From: Bowmanella sp. JS7-9
GTDB lineage: Bacteria; Pseudomonadota; Gammaproteobacteria; Enterobacterales; Alteromonadaceae
Direction of reading: 5' to 3'
Length of the DNA stretch: 64,000 bases
Assembly: GCF_004329715.1 (NCBI RefSeq)
Contig: NZ_JXSY01000011.1
Coordinates: forward strand, 186,001-250,000
Shown: piece after piece, positions 8,280 through 18,400 of the stretch
Numbering within the stretch: position 1 is the stretch's first letter
Layout of the letters: every line of letters begins with the position of its first letter
The notes under the pieces: generated by a model
Seen by the model: the letters and a program-made list of their open reading frames with translations, nothing else
What the model was told of the DNA's origin: nothing
Databases searched by the model: none
Translations under genes and position numbers: made by a program

Positions 8280-10025
8280 TTAATGTTCCTGATCGGCTTG
8301 TGGACTGGGAGATAACTCCACAGACTGACCATTCAGATGCCCATTAGCCCGGGTAAGCATCGGACTATTGCCGGTCAAAAGGTCGCTAAGCCCACCTTTT
8401 TCCCCTTCTACTAGCCCTAATTCTTGCAGTAATGCATCAACCACCGGGGCATTCGCGCGATAACTGAGTGCAGCACCGGTAACTTGTTCGGCTAAGCCAC
8501 CATTTCCAGAGGAAGTTGATAAAGCACCCTGCTGGCCGTTGGCTGCACCATAACCCTGCAAAATCTTGATCCCTTCAATATTTTCCAGTGGTTTGACGGC
8601 ATTCGCGACGATTTCTGGCAGCACTTTCAGAATTGCCAAGGCGCGTTGCAGTTCAATTTGCTCATTTTTCAGTGTGTTTTCTGCTTCATATAAAGCCTGT
8701 TTACCGGCCGCCTCGACCGCCAGGACTTTTTCATCTGCCTCTGCCTGTAATTTCTTGGCATCGGCATTGGCCTTAGCTTCAGTCAGAATCGCCGCTGCCG
8801 TATTTTCCGCTGCTTCCTTCTTGGCTTGAGCTTCGACAGTGATCCCTACTGCGTCACGTTCTGCTTCCTTCTTCGCATCGATAACTTCGATTTCTTTGCG
8901 GCGGTTGGCGTCAGCGACTTGGCGGGCAGTGATAACCGCTTCTTCTTTTTCGACTTTAGTTTTTTCCGCTTCGGCAGCCTTGGCGCGGGCGGCGGATTCC
9001 TCTTCGGACTTGATTGCGACTGCAATTTGTTTCACCTGTTCAGCAACTTCAACTTCCTGTTGTTGACGAATGCGAGCCTGTTCAAGCGCCTGACGTTTGG
9101 CGATTTCCTGTGTTTCAATTTCGCGGGATTTTTCAATTTCAGCTGCTTCGATGGCGCGTTCTTTCGCGATCTCAGCCTCGCGTTCTTCCCGTTGCTTCAT
9201 TTCACGTTGCTTAGCGATTTCTGCTTTTTGCTCTTGGCGTTTAAATGCCAGCACCTGCTCCTGTAACAAGCGTGCTTCTTCTTCATCGCGTTTAATTTCC
9301 AGCGACATTTTCTCCGCTTCAAGGTTACGTTGTTCGATCTTGATGCGGTTTTCCTGCTGAATATCGTTAGTTTCCTTACGCTTTTCTTCGATGATTTTGG
9401 CCAGGCGTGCGCGGCCTTCTGCGTCAAATGCATTATTTTCATTGAAGAATTGCAGGTCAGTCTGGTCAAATCCGGTGAGTGATACGGACTCCAGTTCAAG
9501 ACCGTTTTTCTCCAGGTCGTTGGCAACGCTTTGCTGTACTTTTTGCACAAAGTCGGCGCGCTGCTCATGCATTTCGGTCATCGTCATTTCTGCTGCAACC
9601 GCACGCAGAACGTCGACGAATTTAGATTCCATGAGTTTTTTCACTTCCTCGGCACGTGTAGTACGAGTGCCGAGAGTCTGCGCAGCCATAGAAATGCCGT
9701 TAGCGTTAGGCGCCACTCGCAAGTAGAAGTCTGCTTTAACATCGACTCGCATCCGGTCTTTGGTGATCAGTGCGTCTTTTTGAGTTTTCTCTACTTCAAT
9801 GCGCAGCGTGTTCATATTAACCGGTATGGTTTCGTGCAAAATTGGCAGGACAATCGCACCGCCATCTTTGATAACTTTTTCCCCGCCCAAACCGGTACGT
9901 ACAAAAGCCATTTCTTTGGTCGCACGTACATACAATTTGGCCAGAATTAGCGCAATTGTCAGGATGCCAATTAAGGATATGGCAGCCATGGCAACAATAA
10001 ACATAGTGTTGTTAGTTTCTAACAT
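8280..10025 (-). CDS. yqiK: flotillin/band-7 family protein YqiK
   Basis: Membrane-anchored SPFH-domain scaffold of 581 aa. A single N-terminal transmembrane segment (about residues 8-30) is followed by an SPFH/band-7 domain (about 45-200). A very long Glu/Ala/Lys/Arg-rich coiled coil (about 205-470) and a Gly/Ser-rich tail complete the flotillin architecture. Flotillins oligomerise into membrane microdomains. AAGGAA precedes the ATG. It is the last gene of an operon with a YqiJ/NfeD-like partner, a PspA protein and a DUF2170 protein, which argues for a role in membrane integrity. The coiled-coil codon pattern produces long antisense reading frames that are not genes. Confidence 0.93.
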   Translation of the reverse strand: MLETNNTMFIVAMAAISLIGILTIALILAKLYVRATKEMAFVRTGLGGEKVIKDGGAIVLPILHETIPVNMNTLRIEVEKTQKDALITKDRMRVDVKADFYLRVAPNANGISMAAQTLGTRTTRAEEVKKLMESKFVDVLRAVAAEMTMTEMHEQRADFVQKVQQSVANDLEKNGLELESVSLTGFDQTDLQFFNENNAFDAEGRARLAKIIEEKRKETNDIQQENRIKIEQRNLEAEKMSLEIKRDEEEARLLQEQVLAFKRQEQKAEIAKQREMKQREEREAEIAKERAIEAAEIEKSREIETQEIAKRQALEQARIRQQQEVEVAEQVKQIAVAIKSEEESAARAKAAEAEKTKVEKEEAVITARQVADANRRKEIEVIDAKKEAERDAVGITVEAQAKKEAAENTAAAILTEAKANADAKKLQAEADEKVLAVEAAGKQALYEAENTLKNEQIELQRALAILKVLPEIVANAVKPLENIEGIKILQGYGAANGQQGALSTSSGNGGLAEQVTGAALSYRANAPVVDALLQELGLVEGEKGGLSDLLTGNSPMLTRANGHLNGQSVELSPSPQADQEH

Positions 10026-10043
10026 TAGTGAGTTCCTTACACG

Positions 10044-10694
10044 TTATTCCACTGACAAACGGGTGGCCTGCCATCCGTTTGATCCTTTTTGTACCAGCAC
10101 AACTTGTTGGCCGGCTTGAAACTGTTCATCTGCCTCAATTGGTTCCACGAGCAGATAATGTTTTTGTTGGAAGTTATCGACAAAGCTTGCTTCAGTCGGG
10201 TAACCCTGACGTGCGTTGCCTGAAGTAATTGTGGCAATGCGTCCGGCAAAGGTTTCTGTACTAATTGCGCTCGACTCGTTTTTTGGGACCAGCTTGGCAA
10301 GACGTTTACCAGCTTTGTTGGTTAGCAAACTTCCTAGCAATAGGGCGCCAGATGCGCTTAACCAACCAGCCATAAGAGCAGGATGCAATTTCATCAGTGT
10401 GAAATTGATGAGGTATCCGCAAATAGCGAAACAGGTCAGAAACAGCACCAACCAAACCATCAGAGGTAGTCGGTTCAAACACAACCACCCAAGTAATGCT
10501 GTTAAGCCACCACTGGATACATCGGCATCAAAATCGACATCGATGTCGAAGGGAGTTAATGAGTCGAGTGCATTGGCCAGGCTGAGACCGACCAATAATC
10601 CAAGTCCTTCAATGATGCCCAATGCAATCACTATGAGCACCGCAATATTGAACAGACTATTAGCATCGTTTGTGAGGAACGACAGCATAAGCAA
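10044..10694 (-). CDS. yqiJ: YqiJ-like membrane protein with C-terminal OB-fold (NfeD-like)
   Basis: Inner-membrane protein of 216 aa. An N-terminal hydrophobic helix (about 14-38) is followed by an acidic stretch, two further helices (about 75-130) and a C-terminal soluble domain (about 150-216) of the OB/NfeD type. NfeD-like proteins are the usual partners of flotillins. It lies 18 nt upstream of yqiK on the same strand, matching the E. coli yqiJ-yqiK pair. A second Met two codons in is an alternative start. Confidence 0.85.
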   Translation of the reverse strand: MLMLSFLTNDANSLFNIAVLIVIALGIIEGLGLLVGLSLANALDSLTPFDIDVDFDADVSSGGLTALLGWLCLNRLPLMVWLVLFLTCFAICGYLINFTLMKLHPALMAGWLSASGALLLGSLLTNKAGKRLAKLVPKNESSAISTETFAGRIATITSGNARQGYPTEASFVDNFQQKHYLLVEPIEADEQFQAGQQVVLVQKGSNGWQATRLSVE

Positions 10695-10777
10695 ACTCCT
10701 TGTCTACGAAATCCTGAGGACCGACCTTATAGCATTGCCAATCCAATGGACCAAAACGTTTTTTATTCGCGCAGTTA

Positions 10778-11452
10778 TTATTCGCTGCGCAATTTAGCTA
10801 AAACGTCTTGTGCGGAAACGCCGTTCTTCTTGATTCCAGCATCTGCTAATTGCTTATCGAGGTCATCCTGTGTTGCCAGCTCTTCCGCCGCAGCCTGACG
10901 GGCATCAAAAGCGGCCTGTTTGGCTTTGATTCTCTCCAGACTCTCTTTCGCAGACGTTACCGAAGAACTGCCCGCCAAAATGTTGCTATGAATCGATTCC
11001 TGCGCTTTTTGCACTGAGTCAGTGGCTTTGACTTGTGCCAGATGGTTTTCCATTTCCTGAATCTCGCGCTCGGTTTTACTGACTTGTTGTCGAATCTTTT
11101 CGCAGCTAGCTTGCAATCCGCCGATATCAGCTTGTAAGCGGGTATGCTCATTTTGTAATGAAGCCACCCGGCCTGCAGTCTCTAATGCCAGATTTTCGTT
11201 ACCTTGTTCCAGCGCTTTACGTGCGTGATTTTCGTATTCACTAATTTGCTGAGTGATGTGTGCCAGCTTCGCTTCCGACTGCTTTCTACTTGCAACCAGC
11301 GACACTTCGCTTTCTTTTGCTTTGGCAAGGTCAGCCCTTGCGTCACGCAATTCCTGTTCAAAAATCCGAATCGCGTTAGCATCGACTATCGCTTCGCCCA
11401 TTTCGTTGGCGCCGCCTTTTAAAGCACTAAAAATTTTACTGAAAATGTTCAT
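10778..11452 (-). CDS. PspA/IM30 family membrane-stress protein (YjfJ-like)
   Basis: ESCRT-III-like membrane-binding protein of 224 aa with almost entirely helical, coiled-coil sequence. The N-terminal amphipathic helix (MNIFSKIFSALKGGANE) is typical of PspA/IM30 proteins, which bind stressed membranes and oligomerise. The C-terminus carries an extra segment ending in SAQDVLAKLRSE. AAGGAGA precedes the ATG. No pspB, pspC or pspF is present nearby. Association with DUF2170 upstream and YqiJ/YqiK downstream indicates the YjfJ branch rather than the classical phage-shock operon. Confidence 0.9.
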   Translation of the reverse strand: MNIFSKIFSALKGGANEMGEAIVDANAIRIFEQELRDARADLAKAKESEVSLVASRKQSEAKLAHITQQISEYENHARKALEQGNENLALETAGRVASLQNEHTRLQADIGGLQASCEKIRQQVSKTEREIQEMENHLAQVKATDSVQKAQESIHSNILAGSSSVTSAKESLERIKAKQAAFDARQAAAEELATQDDLDKQLADAGIKKNGVSAQDVLAKLRSE

Positions 11453-11484
11453 GGATAATTCTCCTTGTGTGCGCTTGGCGCCAC

Positions 11485-11904
11485 TTAATTGTTGAATTTG
11501 TATAGGGGTTCCAGTGCATCAATCACTGAGAACGTGTTGTTCACCAGTTCAATCAACTCTTCACCGATGACTTCGATTTTCGAATGAATCGACAGTGCCC
11601 CAAACAACACGTACCAATCTGTGCCAGCAATGCTTTGAATGGCGATACAACTTAGTGGCAGATATTTGTGGGTTGTTAACAGGCGATAATCAATTTCTTT
11701 GGGATCAGTAAATTCATCACGCTCCACCAGAGCCACTTCAGCCAGTATCTGCTTTTCTCCAACGACCAGTACTACCGGGAGATCCCCTCTGGTGGTAAAG
11801 GTCAGAAGCAGTGAATCTTCCCTACGTTGCGCAACGATATCGTATCGGGCAAAAAATCCGCTTTCGATAAATTGCTGTTCAATGGTTTCCACAGTCCAGC
11901 TCAT
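11485..11904 (-). CDS. yjfI: YjfI family (DUF2170) protein
   Basis: Soluble 139-aa protein of the DUF2170/YjfI family, known mainly from its position next to yjfJ (PspA-like) in enterobacteria. It has no signal peptide or membrane segment and an acidic C-terminal half. First gene of the yjfI-pspA-yqiJ-yqiK operon, 32 nt ahead of pspA. The upstream region is very AT-rich and shared with the divergent DUF6471 gene. Molecular function is unknown; a chaperone or adaptor for the PspA protein is a guess. Confidence 0.8.
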   Translation of the reverse strand: MSWTVETIEQQFIESGFFARYDIVAQRREDSLLLTFTTRGDLPVVLVVGEKQILAEVALVERDEFTDPKEIDYRLLTTHKYLPLSCIAIQSIAGTDWYVLFGALSIHSKIEVIGEELIELVNNTFSVIDALEPLYKFNN

Positions 11905-11991
11905 AACAACATCCTTGGTTGACTAATTTAACATCGACTATAAGTTTGAGATTTAAAATAATCAATAAAAATTAAAAATATTTAATTAATG

Positions 11992-12019
11992 TTGAAAATA
12001 TTGAATGGTCGCGTATGCT
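11992..12019 (+). promoter_or_regulatory. candidate sigma-70 promoter for the DUF6471 gene
   Basis: TTGAAA (11992-11997), 16-nt spacer, TATGCT (12014-12019), preceded by a very AT-rich tract (about 11938-11990) that could act as an UP element. It lies about 25 nt before the first ATG. This AT-rich segment is the shared divergent control region with yjfI. Confidence 0.45.
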
Positions 12020-12044
12020 GTAAGCATTGATAACAAGTGGACGA

Positions 12045-12389
12045 ATGGCAGCTATGCCCAAGAAAGATCCAGCCATCAGTCAGGCAATGGAAAATTTGCT
12101 GGTGGTGAGTAAGTTGGAATGGAAAGAGACGCTTAAAACCTGGCTCCCCGCATTTATTAAACGAGCAGGTATTGACCATGATGAACTGTCAAAACAGTTA
12201 TGGTCACAATTTAACGTGCGTCAAAAAACCACTAATTTACGCTCTAAGTTCAGTCAGGGAACGGTCGACGGACAACTGCTGCTGCAAATTTTGTTAATTT
12301 GTGATCAACAAGTCAATCTGGGTGAAATCAGGGAGTGTTATGACCGTGCGGCGCTCAAAATTAAGACAAAGAATGAGGGACAGAGCTAG
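12045..12389 (+). CDS. DUF6471 domain protein
   Basis: Small basic protein of 114 aa (from ATG 12045; ATG 12054 and TTG 12027 are alternatives). The middle matches DUF6471: W...LKTWLPAFIKRAGI, then NLRSKFSQGT and LLLQILLIC, a helix-turn-helix-like arrangement. DNA binding is plausible but unproven. It is divergent from the yjfI operon across an AT-rich intergenic region, so a regulatory link is possible. Downstream it converges with the pdsS kinase gene. Confidence 0.7.
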   Translation: MAAMPKKDPAISQAMENLLVVSKLEWKETLKTWLPAFIKRAGIDHDELSKQLWSQFNVRQKTTNLRSKFSQGTVDGQLLLQILLICDQQVNLGEIRECYDRAALKIKTKNEGQS

Positions 12390-12404
12390 GCGAGTGCATC
12401 GCTG

Positions 12405-12423
12405 GCCGATTATCCAAATCGGC
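12405..12423. terminator. weak hairpin between convergent genes
   Basis: GCCGATT (12405-12411), loop ATCCA, AATCGGC (12417-12423). No T-run follows on either strand, so it may only stabilise 3' ends. Confidence 0.3.
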
Positions 12424-12449
12424 ATTCACCGCTGTCCGTTGATTGCTAG

Positions 12450-14570
12450 CTAGAACTTTAATTTCACAGCCACGCCAGCGTGTTCAGTCATATTTTGTAA
12501 ACTGATACTCCCACCATGATATTCCGCAATCAGGCGTGCAATATATAAGCCCAGCCCAAGGTGAGGCTGATTGCCATCTTCTTGAGCAGAACGCATCGAT
12601 ACCATGGAGTCCAGCAATTTATCCTGCATGCCATCGGGTAATGATGGGCCGCTGTTGGTAATGGTCAGGGCGTTGGCAGCCAGCACGATCTGAATTGGCG
12701 TGCGACCATCGTCAAAATCACAGGCATTGCTGATGATTTTGTCCAGCATCTGGGCAAATAATTCGGGCGAACCTTGCAGGGTGAGATCGCTGTCACCCGA
12801 TAGTTCGAAGCTGTGCTGTGGGTAGGCACTTTGGTAACCCATCACACAACCTTGTACCACAGCGCGCAGGGCAAACGCTTCGCGCTCATGTTGCTGAATG
12901 GCCTGCTCCAGTCGGGTGGCTTCGCTCATGCTGGAGAGAATTTTCGATAAACGCTGAATGCCCTGTTGTGCGCGCTCAACATAGGGGCTGTGTTTGTCCT
13001 GCTCCATAGCCAGATTTTCCAGCGACGAATTGACAATGGCTACCGGTGTGCGCAGCTCATGGCTCAGGCGTGAGGCCATATTTTCCAGATATTGGTTGTA
13101 CTGACTTAGTCGCTCCAGCACGTTATGGAAGGTACGGGATAAGTCGCCAATTTCATCCCGGGTCGGCGACGGGGTAAAGGTGCCGATTATTTTGCCATGA
13201 CTATCGATGGCGCCCTCGGTCTGATTGCGCAGGGTGCGAATGCGAAAACTCATGCGTGAAGCAAACAAAAACAGCGCCAGTGTCCCCAGCCCCATGACCG
13301 CAAGAATTACGTTGAACAGTTTTTCCAGCGCCTGATTACGCAGCGTACGAATACCATGGGTGGTTTGTTCGGCGACCACTGCGCCCATCACCTGACCGTC
13401 AATATAAATGGGATGGGCAGCCGACAGGATCACCGCTTTGTTATCCGGGGTTAAGCGCCACAGGGTATCTGCCTGACCCTGCAGGGCATTGGCGATATCC
13501 TGCCCCTGCAATGCGTAGGCATCGTTGAGTTCATCAATAAAATCTGCCGGAGGGCGGGTCAGAATCCTGTCATAAAGCGGCTGCAGCAGGCGTTTGATTG
13601 CGTCCCACATCGGGCTGGGGTCACTGTCTGGTTGGGCATGGATACCACTGGCTTCACTAATGGAGCCGGAGCGTGCCAACACCCGCATGTGTTTGTCGAC
13701 CACCCAAACCCTTGCATCCGAGTATTGTAACCCTTTGATAATGTTCTCAATTTCTGGTGATGGCACCAGCACAGTACCCAGCGAATCAACCTGCTCTGGA
13801 TTGGCAGTGCCAATCGCGTACTGGCGGGCGCGTTGGGTCGGGTCGTCGATGTCGTTAATCGCAAAGGCGATTTTGCCGTCGGTCATGGCCAGCGGAAAAC
13901 GCAGCTCGATGTTGTAACCCTGCGGTGTTTGTTGCCAGTAGCCCTGAATACGGGTTTCCAGGCTAACCGGGCGCATAGTGTCGTCCTCGCTGAGCCGATA
14001 CGCATTGACCCAGCCGGATTGATAAGGGGCGATGATATAGCGTTCAAACTCGCCATTGGCACTGGTCATGGACAGTTGCAAAAAATCATTGCCGTCGACC
14101 CGCGCGCTGGTTGGTGGGCGCATCACCACCACGTCATCCAGCACGGCAAACAGCGCATACAGATACTGTTGATACTGGCCGACCATATGCTCAAAGCTCA
14201 GGCTGGCCGGTTGCCATGGCTCAACCGGATCGATGAGGTATTTATCGTCGTACCAGGTGGCCAGATGGCGCATTTCCTGCCAGTCGCTCAGGTCACCATC
14301 GAGGCGGATAGGCGTGGGCAATTTATGCGCATACAGGTCGGTACCGGGCTTTACGTTGGGTAAAAACGCCGATTGCTTATCAAACAGTGCGGGGCGTTCA
14401 TGCAGTGCCGTTGCCACCGCGCGCGCCGTGCCAACCAGCGTTTGTTCCTGCCCCAGGCGCAGAAAGCTTTCCAGCTCCCACACGTAGCGATAACCCAGCC
14501 AGGGGATGGCAAACAGGAATAACGACAGCAGAACCAGTTTGAGGCGAATGCCGATACGTAGATGTGGCAT
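12450..14570 (-). CDS. pdsS: dedicated sortase system sensor histidine kinase PdsS
   Basis: Membrane sensor kinase of the proteobacterial dedicated sortase system, 706 aa. N-terminal transmembrane segment (about 10-30) and a long periplasmic region (about 35-280) beginning with a CBM9-like IRLDGDLSDWQEM motif. A second transmembrane segment (about 420-440) leads to HAMP, then HisKA with SHELRTP (His about 504) and an HATPase domain ending in LGLGLYIARLIAEYHGG. The start is ATG 14570, which overlaps the pdsR stop by one base (TGATG), rather than an upstream in-frame codon. The assignment rests on recognised similarity and on the sortase, target and pdsO genes about 16 kb away. Confidence 0.85.
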   Translation of the reverse strand: MPHLRIGIRLKLVLLSLFLFAIPWLGYRYVWELESFLRLGQEQTLVGTARAVATALHERPALFDKQSAFLPNVKPGTDLYAHKLPTPIRLDGDLSDWQEMRHLATWYDDKYLIDPVEPWQPASLSFEHMVGQYQQYLYALFAVLDDVVVMRPPTSARVDGNDFLQLSMTSANGEFERYIIAPYQSGWVNAYRLSEDDTMRPVSLETRIQGYWQQTPQGYNIELRFPLAMTDGKIAFAINDIDDPTQRARQYAIGTANPEQVDSLGTVLVPSPEIENIIKGLQYSDARVWVVDKHMRVLARSGSISEASGIHAQPDSDPSPMWDAIKRLLQPLYDRILTRPPADFIDELNDAYALQGQDIANALQGQADTLWRLTPDNKAVILSAAHPIYIDGQVMGAVVAEQTTHGIRTLRNQALEKLFNVILAVMGLGTLALFLFASRMSFRIRTLRNQTEGAIDSHGKIIGTFTPSPTRDEIGDLSRTFHNVLERLSQYNQYLENMASRLSHELRTPVAIVNSSLENLAMEQDKHSPYVERAQQGIQRLSKILSSMSEATRLEQAIQQHEREAFALRAVVQGCVMGYQSAYPQHSFELSGDSDLTLQGSPELFAQMLDKIISNACDFDDGRTPIQIVLAANALTITNSGPSLPDGMQDKLLDSMVSMRSAQEDGNQPHLGLGLYIARLIAEYHGGSISLQNMTEHAGVAVKLKF

Positions 14571-15259
14571 CAGCACTTCCAGCGATAACCCATACCGTAG
14601 ACCGTTTCGATACAATCGAACTGGCTGTCGGTGTGGATAAACTTTTTACGGATACGCTTGATATGAGAGGTAATGGTGGTGTCGTCGACCACCATGCGTG
14701 ACTCGTCCATCAGTTGCTGGCGGCTCTTTACATGGCCGGCGTATTTGGCGATGGCGTGCAGCATCCAGAATTCGGTCACAGTCAGCTCGATGGCCTGACC
14801 GTGCCAGCTTACGGTCATGCGATTACTGTCCATCACTAACTGCCCGCATTCGAGCAAATCCTGTTGCTGGATGGGTTGATTAAGCAATTCAGTACGGCGG
14901 AATAACGCCGCAATCCTTGCCAGCAAATGTGGCAGGCTGATGTCTTTGGTCAGGTAATCATCGGCGCCCATACGCAGGCCACAGATGGTGTCGTAATCAT
15001 TATCCCGGGCGGTAAAAAAGATGATTGGCAGGGTTTTACTCTGGTTGCGCAACCACTGACACAGCGCAAAACCGCCATCAATCTCACCCTGTAAACCAAT
15101 GTCGATAATGGCCAGATCCGGCAGGCGATTGGCAAAAGCCTGCTCTGCCAACGCACGATTTGGATAGGCTTTGACTTCGTAACCTTGCTTGTTTAGCGCT
15201 GCGGTGTAGTTCTCGCGGATGGCGGCATCATCCTCAATCAGCGCGATACGTTTACTCAT
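14570..15259 (-). CDS. pdsR: dedicated sortase system response regulator PdsR
   Basis: OmpR-type transcription factor of 229 aa. The receiver domain has acidic residues 10-11, phospho-acceptor Asp53 (IIDIG) and the conserved Lys in YLTKD. The winged-helix DNA-binding domain ends ETVYGMGYRWKC. It is translationally coupled to pdsS downstream. Its targets are unknown. The divergent 15260-15456 region drives the alpha-2-macroglobulin gene, and the sortase genes are the other obvious candidates. No strong Shine-Dalgarno is visible before the ATG. Confidence 0.88.
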   Translation of the reverse strand: MSKRIALIEDDAAIRENYTAALNKQGYEVKAYPNRALAEQAFANRLPDLAIIDIGLQGEIDGGFALCQWLRNQSKTLPIIFFTARDNDYDTICGLRMGADDYLTKDISLPHLLARIAALFRRTELLNQPIQQQDLLECGQLVMDSNRMTVSWHGQAIELTVTEFWMLHAIAKYAGHVKSRQQLMDESRMVVDDTTITSHIKRIRKKFIHTDSQFDCIETVYGMGYRWKC

Positions 15260-15456
15260 AGGTAGTTGGTTTTTAACGACTGTTTGCCAACACTATAACC
15301 AGATTCTGCTGCGCAGATAAGCTGGCACCGGCAATTTCCATTTTTTCGCCACAATTGGTGGTTAGGCTGGTTTTATTGCACATTGTCTTTCATGATGAGC
15401 TAACCCCAATGAGGTTCATCATTCGTTCAGGGAAAAACCGCCAGGCTGGGCACACT

Positions 15457-18400
15457 ATGAAAAAATCATTTTTAATTCCGATTGTTAGCTTATTACTCAG
15501 CAGTTGCCTAGCCAGTGGTCACGGGGCGTTACCTGCCTTGGGGGTGACGGCGGTTACGTTGGACAACCCCGGCAACCCCAAACAGATTGTCTTTCAGTTT
15601 GGCACTGATGTGGCGCTGCAGGGCGAAGTGCCCAATGATCAGCAACTGGCCGCGATTACGCTGCAAGGTCCGGGCCTGGCTTGCGACTGGCGTTTTGTCA
15701 GCGAAACCAGGCTGGCATGTGAACTGCAAAAGTCACTGCCGCCCAACGCAGCCTTTGTCGCCACCTTAACCCGCGATTTTATTGCCAAAGGTCAGCAATT
15801 AACCGAGCCTGCCCGCTTTGCCTTTGCAACGCCAGTGCCACGCCTGACGCTGGAGCATGATTACCGCGCTAGCGCTTTCCCGGGCAATGCGCGTATCACT
15901 TTCGACGGGAATTTTCCGCTGGATTTCAGCCGCTTGCAGGGACATCTGTGGGCAGAGCACGAAGATGGCAGCAAAGTCGCTCTTTCTGCCGGCGAGTCGT
16001 TAAGCAATTATTGGCGACAGGGTGTTAGCATTGCGCCATTGCAAACGCCTAAGGCGGGCGTCTATCGCTTCTATATCGATGCTGGTTATCGTCCGGCTGC
16101 CGGAAGCGACCGCATGAATACCGTTACCGAACTGGGTCAGGCACGGTATTTTGAGCACTTCCGCTATCTGGGGCTGTTTTGTGAAGAAGGCAACGGCACC
16201 CGCACCCGCTTAAATGAAGATGGCGCTGCGCCGCTGGTTTGCAAAAGTGGCCGCATCATTATCGGCTTTTCGCGGCCACTGGCATCATTGTACGCCAAAG
16301 GCAACGCGGCATTTATCCAAGACGACGCAGGCCAGTCACCCAATATTCAGGACATTTTCGCCGATGATGGGGTTTACTATTATCCAGCGTGGCAGCCTCT
16401 CTCCGATTACCGCCTGAATCTCAGCGGGCTACAGGATGTATTCGGCAGTTCACTGGAAAGCACGCCCGAGGTAGCTTTGACCACGCCGGCGCCGGAAAAG
16501 TACTGGATGTTACTTCCGCCCAATTTAGTGACTGAGGCAGATGCGCCGCTTAACTGGCAGGTGCAGCAATACGGCTTTGCCAGTAAAGACGCCTATGTGT
16601 GGCCAATCGAGACCCCGCAGGATCTGCAACGTTGGTTAGCCAGTGGCCGTAACCTGTTTGCAAAACAACAACCCACGCCAATCTGGCAAGACACTCAAGG
16701 CAACGAAGTCGACCCGGCACGCTGGTTAGACAGCGGGTCTGGACAGGTCCAAATGCAAGTTCCAATTGAAAACGTTGCTTATGGCCCTCAGGGGGCCAGT
16801 GCCCAGCGGGCTGCTTTTAATCTGGTGGCATTGAATCAGGATGATCTGCTGGTGGGCGCATTTGACTGGCAACAGGCCGCGCCGCTTAACAATGTTGCCA
16901 TCAGTCGGGTGTGTGCCAGTGGCATTACTGCACTAGGGCAAACAGACGCCAGCGGGTGGTTGCAGGTGGCTGAGCTGGCGCCGGTATTTCGTGAAGATTG
17001 CTATTTGTGGGCTCAACGAGGCGATGATTCGGCCCTGCTGGAGCTACAACGTCGTTACGTGCGCAATAAAAAAGCGTCGCAGCCGCTGGTGACTGCCTGG
17101 ATAGCGCAGCCGGTTTATCAGGCCGGAGAGACATTGCACATCGGCGCGTTGGTAAAACGCTTTAATCAGGGCTGGAAGCCAGCTGGCGATATGAGTCAGT
17201 ACCGTCTGACGCTGCAGGACGATGAGCGAGTCGAATTAGCCAATTGGCCGCTCAGTAACCTTAGCCGCTTTGGCCTGGCGGAATTCAGTTATTCCCTGGC
17301 CGATGATGCTAAACCCGGTCATTACCGCCTGATATTGCAAGGGCCAGATAACAGTACGCAATACCTGTCCAGTGTGCGGGTCGAGGAGTATATCGCGCCG
17401 GAATTTAGCCTCAGCTTTGTTGACGATAACGGTCAACTGCCGATAAATACCCGTAAAACGGTCGACTTCTCGTTGCTGCAGATTAATGGCCAACCGATAC
17501 AGCAAGCGAAAGTGCTGGTGCATACCGAGGTTGATGCGGGGCATGCGCCGGATAGCTGGCCGCAGGACTTCGAATTTGATTTCGAAAGTGCGCAATCTTT
17601 GCCGCAATATTCCAGTGAAATCAGTCAGCTGACCACGCCGGGTGAATATCAACTGGGCTATCCAAGCTTAAGCGCAGCCTGGCCATTTTTGTGGGTAACC
17701 AATGAAATCAGTGTGACGTCAGCGGCGGGCGAAACCCGCAATTTCTCGCATACTCAACTTTATCGCGGGCTGACGCTGTATCCGGGTGTGCGCGTTGAGG
17801 AAAACGCATTACAGGTGATGTTACTCAATGCAAACGGCGAGCCGGCTCTACCGCCAGCAGGGGCAAAATTGCGCTTTATCGCCGATAACTTCGGCGTGCA
17901 GGAAGTTCTGGGACAGTGCCTGTTAAGCAAGACTTCGCAAACCTGTGAGTTACCGGCTAACCGCCCGGACAATTTTCAGGTGCAGTTCAGCGCGCCGAAT
18001 CAGCCTACTCTGATCAAATCCCTGTGGCTGGGCTGGCGCCCGCTGGATAATCAGCGCCAGATTACCGGGCTACAGATTTTACCATTGCAGGGCGAGACGC
18101 TGGCCACCCGTGCCGGTAAAGGGCTTAAGCTTAACCTGCAGTCCGATATCGCCGGTACAGTGCAACTGGTATTGCAAACCCCGCGGGGTTTACAGCACTG
18201 GCAGATAGCCGCGCAAGTTGGCGCGAATCCAATTGAATTATCTTTTTCTGCGGCTGACCTGCCCAGTGCGCGCCTTTACGCTTATATGCAGCTCCCCCGC
18301 GCGCAACAACAGGATGTGCAGGCCGGCTCACGCAGCTATCAGGCCAGTGCTGACATTGAGGTGCTGCCAGCCAATCCGCCACCAATTATTCGGGTGACGC

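Noticed and set aside
8566-9950. Several 75-146 codon plus-strand frames opposite yqiK
   Set aside because: They mirror the Glu/Ala/Lys coiled-coil codons of the flotillin gene and have Ser/Phe-rich, family-less translations.
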